The notes under the pieces were generated by a model, which made no database searches, was not told where the DNA came from, and saw only the letters and a program-made list of their open reading frames with translations. Shown one piece after another: positions 59,431 to 64,000 of a stretch of DNA of 64,000 nt (position 1 is the stretch's first letter; each line of letters opens with the position of its first letter). A program made the position numbers and the translations under genes. The stretch comes from Nissolia schottii (taxonomy: Eukaryota > Streptophyta > Magnoliopsida > Fabales > Fabaceae). The DNA lies in assembly GCA_003254905.1 (NCBI GenBank), contig QANU01016365.1, forward strand, positions 128,401 to 192,400, in the 5' to 3' direction.

Positions 59431-60267
59431 TTAACTATGTTTTCTATCCATGCATGATGCTATTCTAGATCCAGGACGCTCATCTCTTATTTGTAGCATT
59501 AAGAATATGTGAATCTACAAAGTAGAGGCTCATTAGGAGTTGAGCCCACAAGGGATTTGGATCTTGAAAAAAACTTCTGACCTGTTAGGCTATAAGAGCA
59601 TAATTGAGAGACTACAAATCTTTGAAGCCTAGCCTTCCTTCCTTCCTTCCTTCTTATTTTTTGTACTTTGCTCCAAATTCTTCCAGTGCACGCTATTATC
59701 TCTGCCTTCTCTCTCTCTCTGACCCTCTTAACTGCTTGTCATTAAATCATTTGGCCTGAATGACACACTTGATAGAATAATGTATCAGATATGCAATGTT
59801 GTATATGTCATTGTATAATATGTTGCAGAGACTAGCGAATAAAAAATGGTGAATACAATAATGTTTATACACTGACCGTGTGAAAGAAATTCAATCATGT
59901 ATTGTTATATAAGAGACTTTTGAAGTAATAGGGTAAGACTAAATCACATTTGTTTATGTGGCAACACATGACTAGATGACAATATAAAACTCTTTTATAC
60001 TGTTAATACATAAAAATTAATTTTTAAGTTGTATTATATAAGATAAAATTATCTTTTAATTGAACAAACATTTATGATCAAAAGTATAAAATTGAATAAA
60101 AAATATAATAAAAAAATAAAAATGTTTTATTTAGAAATTAATAAATAAATATTATTACTCAAACGCTATTTAATTTTAAGTATAATTAATTAATTATTTT
60201 AAACATTTTTTAATTTTTTGTTATATACAATTATATATGATTTATACTAAATATTTATCATTATAAT
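59431..60267. other. Intergenic DNA, no gene seen
   Basis: AT-rich; a short CTTC repeat at 59636-59653. No gene or clear repeat element. Confidence 0.5.
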
Positions 60268-60597
60268 TAGGGTTGGCAAACGGGCCAACCCAACCCGTTT
60301 AACCTGCAAGTTAAACGGGTCCGGTTAAACATGAAAAAAATGTTGCAGGCAACTTCTTTTCTCGTCCTTTTAATATGGATAAATGGGTTAATCCACAAGT
60401 CAGGCCCATTTTGACCATTTAGGATTGTCAAACAAGCCAACTTGACTTGTTTAAGCTCGGTTTGTTTACCCCGCAGGTTAAACAAGCAGAGTCAAATGGT
60501 TTCAAATTTTCATAGATGATTATTTTTAATGTTTAGTCCGCCTTTTTAATATGGGCAAACGAGTTGGTATGCAGGTCAGACGCAATTTGACATCCTT

Positions 60598-60598
<1 letters not shown>
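60268..60598. mobile_element. hAT-like MITE
   Basis: The left end TAGGGTTGGCAAACGGGCC and the reverse complement of the right end, TAAGGATGTCAAATTGCG, follow the hAT terminal pattern. Subterminal AACCCGTTTAACC / GGTTAAACGGG motifs occur inside. The 8-base flanks do not match, so the exact ends are uncertain. Confidence 0.5.

Positions 60599-60603
<5 letters not shown>

Positions 60604-60634
<31 letters not shown>
60604..60634. repeat. (TA)n microsatellite
   Basis: Uninterrupted TA dinucleotides. Confidence 0.97.
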
Positions 60635-60643
<9 letters not shown>

Positions 60644-61027
60644 ATATATAATATCAATATAATATACAATTGTGAACTCTTTATTTTAGAAAAAATGATA
60701 GGCGATTAGAAACTATCAACAATCATTTTCCTAATGTCACGTGACATATCCTATGTAACTCTTTAATTTTTACAACTTTTTTTTAATTTTTTAATTTCCT
60801 ATAACTCAAACGCTTATCATGTCCCATTTTGTTAATTTAATATAATTCACCAAATGCAATCTTCTGTAATAATTTCTACTTACAACACGTACCTATATGA
60901 TATGAATGTCAAATGACCAAGTCCATCCCTATTTGACTCAAGCCCATGTGGGTTAGGGCTAAAGAGCCCATAGGACCCAATAGCCTATATTCATGAAAGT
61001 CCACATAGGCCCATTGGGCCAAGTGGG
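60635..61027. other. Intergenic DNA, no gene seen
   Basis: AT-rich, then a GGCCCAT/ATGGGCC-rich patch at 60940-61022, without coding capacity. Confidence 0.5.
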
Positions 61028-61479
61028 TGTAACACCCCTAACTAGCTAGTTCACGCTTAAGTCGTAAACTGGGCTTTGCTAGCTAGGTTGTTATTCACTT
61101 GGTGAGAATACTGTAATCCATTATTACTTTGGAATTACTTGGTTACGAAAATATGGGCCGATTTGAAATTTTCTTAACTTGCTTTACTTGTTACAAAATT
61201 AAGAGCCACGCGTGGAGGGAATCATATAATACAAGCGATGGGGGCTAAAACATGCGAAAGAATAAGCAAATAAGCATAAATTAATTAGCAAAGCATAGGG
61301 CCCTTACATACATTACATTCATGATAATATATAATAGTTACAGACAACAGTTAAGTATTCATATATGTTCTCAAAATTTGCATCCTAACATCTAGGAACT
61401 AGGGGAACAAGCTCCACCTAGTCCGTACAAAACTCACAGAAAACCGTCAAACGCTATGGCGGCTCGGTCACGGCTCCAT

Positions 61480-62043
61480 GGGGTTGTCCTCTGGCTCCTC
61501 CTCTGGATCGTTCTCGTTGTCTTCCTCTTCCTCCGAGTTGGCCTCCGCTTACCCTATGTCTGAGTCCTCGTCAGAGGCGGCGGTTTCGTCGCAGATGGGA
61601 GAATCGTTGTCTTCATCCACCATCTATGCTGCCTCCGGGACTGTGAACAGGTCCCGACGCACTGTGGATGGCCCTACCTCGGTGTCGTGGGCTTGTGGCA
61701 CAAATAGGCGGATCGGTCGGGGCCCGACACTCATACGAGGTCCACGTCGGAGAGGATGGATGGGCTGGAACCATTGCTAGGGCGGCTGCTGAGGTCGCTA
61801 TGGAGATCGCTGCACCAGTCTTACTGAGATCGGATCCACCTCCACGTCTTTGTCATAAGGCGGAGGCTTGGGGTCGTCTAGGTCAAGGAGGACCAGAGTA
61901 GCCAGCGTCGATCCCGGTTCAGGGGCTGCAACCGGTGAATATGGGGCGGTTCCAGTGATCATCTTGTCGCCCGGGTCACGCCTGGGCGTAGGGATCGTAG
62001 CCGAAGTACGACCCAGCGGCGGGGTCTGCAGATAGGTCACCAT
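61480..62043 (-). pseudogene. Decayed copy of the LTR-borne acidic frame
   Basis: From an ATG at 62043 the frame reads MVTYLQTPPLGRTSATIPTP, then PKPPPYDKDVEVDPISVRL near 61815-61870, aligned with PYEKDVEVDPVSVRL of the first copy. It stops at 61798. Past further stops the same strand continues with acidic sequence (EDNDSPICDETAASDEDSD, then EEEEDNENDPEEEPEDNP), the counterpart of the acidic tail of the first copy. The serine-rich + strand frame at 61478-61780 is the antisense of this acidic coding and not a gene. Confidence 0.5.
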
Positions 62044-63216
62044 AATTAGGGGTACTTGGAGTCATAAGCGAGTGGGGTGAGAACAAGTCGTCCTTAGTGG
62101 GATTCCTAAGCCCTAACTATCGCTGCATTTCTCAGTTATAATCCAGGCCACGCAGGAGATCTCTAGGTGTTCATGCATACTAGACTCCCTACTGGTTATT
62201 ATCATCTGTCCTAGTCCTGAGTAGCTTTATCTAGTTTATTAGGTGATTGGGTTCTCTAATCTTTGTATTACCTATGGATTCGTGCTTATTAACTTTACTC
62301 GCTTGAGTCAGGGGATCTCTGATCCCATGTTTGCGTGGTCTATATCGTTTACCTAGGTTGTCTCGAGAGTTCTTTTGACGGTAACTTGTAGTACTTATAT
62401 ACACACACACACACTTACATGCATACATCACATAAACATCATGCATGAGGGAACAGGGATCCTCTTACGCGCCGTGGCAACATCCTTCTCATTACTGGTA
62501 GCCCGTCATATCTCCCATGTAGTCCGTTAGATTGTCATCCCCTTGCGGCTACAACCTACTGTTGTCTCCATATCGTGCTGATCCAGGTAGCATTTAGCCC
62601 TAGGGGATCCTTCGCCTTTGACTGACGATGGGACAAAGATTCTACATGTAGAATGGTGAGGGGGTCACTAACTCCGGGAGGGGGCTAGCTTTGTCCACAG
62701 CTCGGGGGGGACAATCACTCGTTCACTCTTTGGTCCACTGCTTTGGGGACAACTTTCTTTCGCCACGACTTTGGGGCGTATCTTTCTTTCTCTCTCGTTC
62801 CTTTCTTGGTTTCTTTTCTCTAGTATTGGGTCGATGACCGCGCTCAGGTCTAGGCCTGCATTTCGTTATCGTAAAACCAGTCCATCTTGCTAGGCTGGCA
62901 AGGGGCTTGTCATGCTTGATGTGCCAAGAGAGGGGAGTTTCCTATCATATTACTAGGTCCTTTCTTCAAGGTATACCAGACCCCCTGTGGCCAGAACCTT
63001 CTTAAGATATCATTATTCCTTACGTTTCAGTTATGCTCTTTAAACTTTAGGTGAGAATTCTCTAGTTATCTACGGTCGTCCTAAAACCTTAACGGCGACC
63101 GAGTCCTCATGATGCATGCTTTAATAAGTAAAACAAATTCATGGTTACTTTCATCCACACCCTTTAGGGTTTTTGTGCTTGTTGGAGCCTGTAGAAAAAT
63201 TGAAATCTCAAGTTCT

Positions 63217-63480
63217 TTAGTGGTCATTCGAATGACATAGCTTAGTCATTCGAATAACATGAAAACTTAGCTTTCCGGGTGTGAAAATTATCGGTCATTT
63301 GAATGACCAGGGTTAGGTCATTCGAATGACCTATCAAAATTGCTCCCTATTTGCAAAAATCAAGGGTCATTCAAATTACCATAACTGGGTCATTCGAATG
63401 ACCTTATGAAAATGCTCCAAGGTGAGTAGATTTCAAGGTCATTCGAATGACTTTGCTAGGTCATTTGAATGACCTTGCCT
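63217..63480. repeat. Array of GGTCATTCGAATGACC palindromes
   Basis: Nine intact or lightly decayed copies of the 16-base perfect palindrome lie within 265 bases, at about 63224, 63251, 63293, 63315, 63364, 63389, 63438 and 63460, with one further partial copy. Spacers of 8-40 bases are unrelated to each other. The same palindrome clusters at 5620-5805. Confidence 0.9.
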
Positions 63481-63933
63481 TTTACTCATTCACAGCGTTG
63501 TTTCGTGCGATTTTCTCATAGGTTTACTCAGAAGAACATTTGTATTTTTCACATGTTCCAACAATCACTATAACTTGTTTTTCTAACTCAAAAATACCTA
63601 AACTCATCTAGACATCACAACACACATATTTTCCACATAATCTCTATCACGTTTTATTTTCTTATGTTACACATATAAATAACATATATAAAATCACCAA
63701 GGAGCTGAGTAAGCTAGAGTTACCCACTTCCAAGCGTTTGCAAGTTGATGAAGGTGATGAGATGATTTTCCTATGAACGTTAGGCCTGACCTACTATTTT
63801 TCTGGTTTCTGCAGAGTAACGAAAGAGTGCACAAACAGAACAACAAAAATTTGAAAGGAAGAGGGAAGCAGCATTGAGGCCTCATGGCCTTATGCCTTAT
63901 TTATAAGCAATCAGAGTCACCGACTCTGTTTGC

Positions 63934-63934
<1 letters not shown>

Positions 63935-64000
<66 letters not shown>
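63935..64000. repeat. (ATT)n microsatellite at the window edge
   Basis: Uninterrupted ATT trinucleotides to the last base, so its full length is unknown. Confidence 0.98.

Larger units (their letters stand above)
61028..64000 (-). mobile_element. Second copy of the long gypsy LTR, cut by the window end
   Basis: Read on the - strand it ends GTTAGGGGTGTTACA at 61028, matching the end of the solo LTR at 38480. Moving upstream, it shares in the same order: AATAACAACCTAGC (about 61080), the acidic frame with PYDKDVEVDPISVRL, GTTCTCACCCCACTC (about 62070), CTAGATAAAG and AACCCAATCACCTA-type phrases (about 62225-62250), and AGTGGGTAACTCTAGC with CCTTGGTGAT (about 63697-63730; matching 35850-35885). 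The minisatellite zone of the first copy is replaced by other DNA, including a TCATTCGAATGAC array. The 5' tip lies beyond 64000, so whether this is a solo LTR or part of a full element is open. Confidence 0.65.

Noticed and set aside
61478..61901. Open serine-rich frames on the + strand
   Set aside because: They are the antisense of the acidic coding region of the LTR copy; runs of Glu/Asp codons read in reverse as Ser.

Overview
This window looks like nuclear DNA of a flowering plant, most likely a eudicot and plausibly a legume. The evidence is the strongly AT-rich intergenic DNA, two intact intronless plant genes, one spliced plant gene with GT-AG introns, and a dense set of plant transposon families whose terminal repeats resemble ones known from legume genomes. 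The species cannot be fixed from the sequence alone. Five single N positions (2561, 5379, 26797, 36609, 48334) show that this is a draft assembly.

Only three genes look intact. (1) A + strand single-exon gene at 19136-20344 encodes a plant protein of unknown function, with a conserved basic core followed by long Q/N/S-rich stretches. (2) A + strand single-exon gene at 46169-47017 encodes an AP2/ERF transcription factor of the ERF017/ERF018 type, behind a TATA box and two G-boxes. (3) A - strand gene has coding exons between 57551 and 53712 and a leader intron. I reconstructed it as a 578-residue PAM2-CUE-DUF1771-Smr protein, a CID7-type poly(A)-binding-protein-interacting protein.

The rest is mostly transposable-element debris. 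From left to right: a ~1.1 kb AT-rich foldback (855-1980); an LTR-like GC island (3300-3790); a CACTA element with exact TTA target duplication (4366-6234); nested MITEs (8262-9175); a Ty3/gypsy gag remnant fused directly to its 3' LTR (10130-11283 onward); a hAT-like element (12153-12949); a 2.35 kb Mutator-like element with long inverted repeats and a 9-bp duplication, carrying a hAT element with an exact 8-bp duplication (16089-18435). After gene 1 come further MITEs, a solo-LTR-like block (24.5-25.6 kb), a Tat-type gypsy gag-protease remnant (26.4-28.5 kb) and a MULE transposase fragment (29 kb).

Between 32.1 and 39.4 kb lies a truncated Ty1/copia element abutting an Athila-like LTR, itself split by a 3.57 kb gypsy solo LTR. 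That solo LTR holds two minisatellites and an acidic reading frame. A diverged copy of the same LTR, in reverse orientation, starts at 61028 and runs off the end of the window; it keeps a recognisable version of the same reading frame. Between the ERF gene and the CID7-type gene, 49.5-52.3 kb holds an array of GCGGCGGTTA/TAACCGCCGC motifs typical of CACTA subterminal DNA. It is followed by a chimeric transcript-like stretch containing a captured LOB-domain exon. The three host genes show no sign of working in one pathway.
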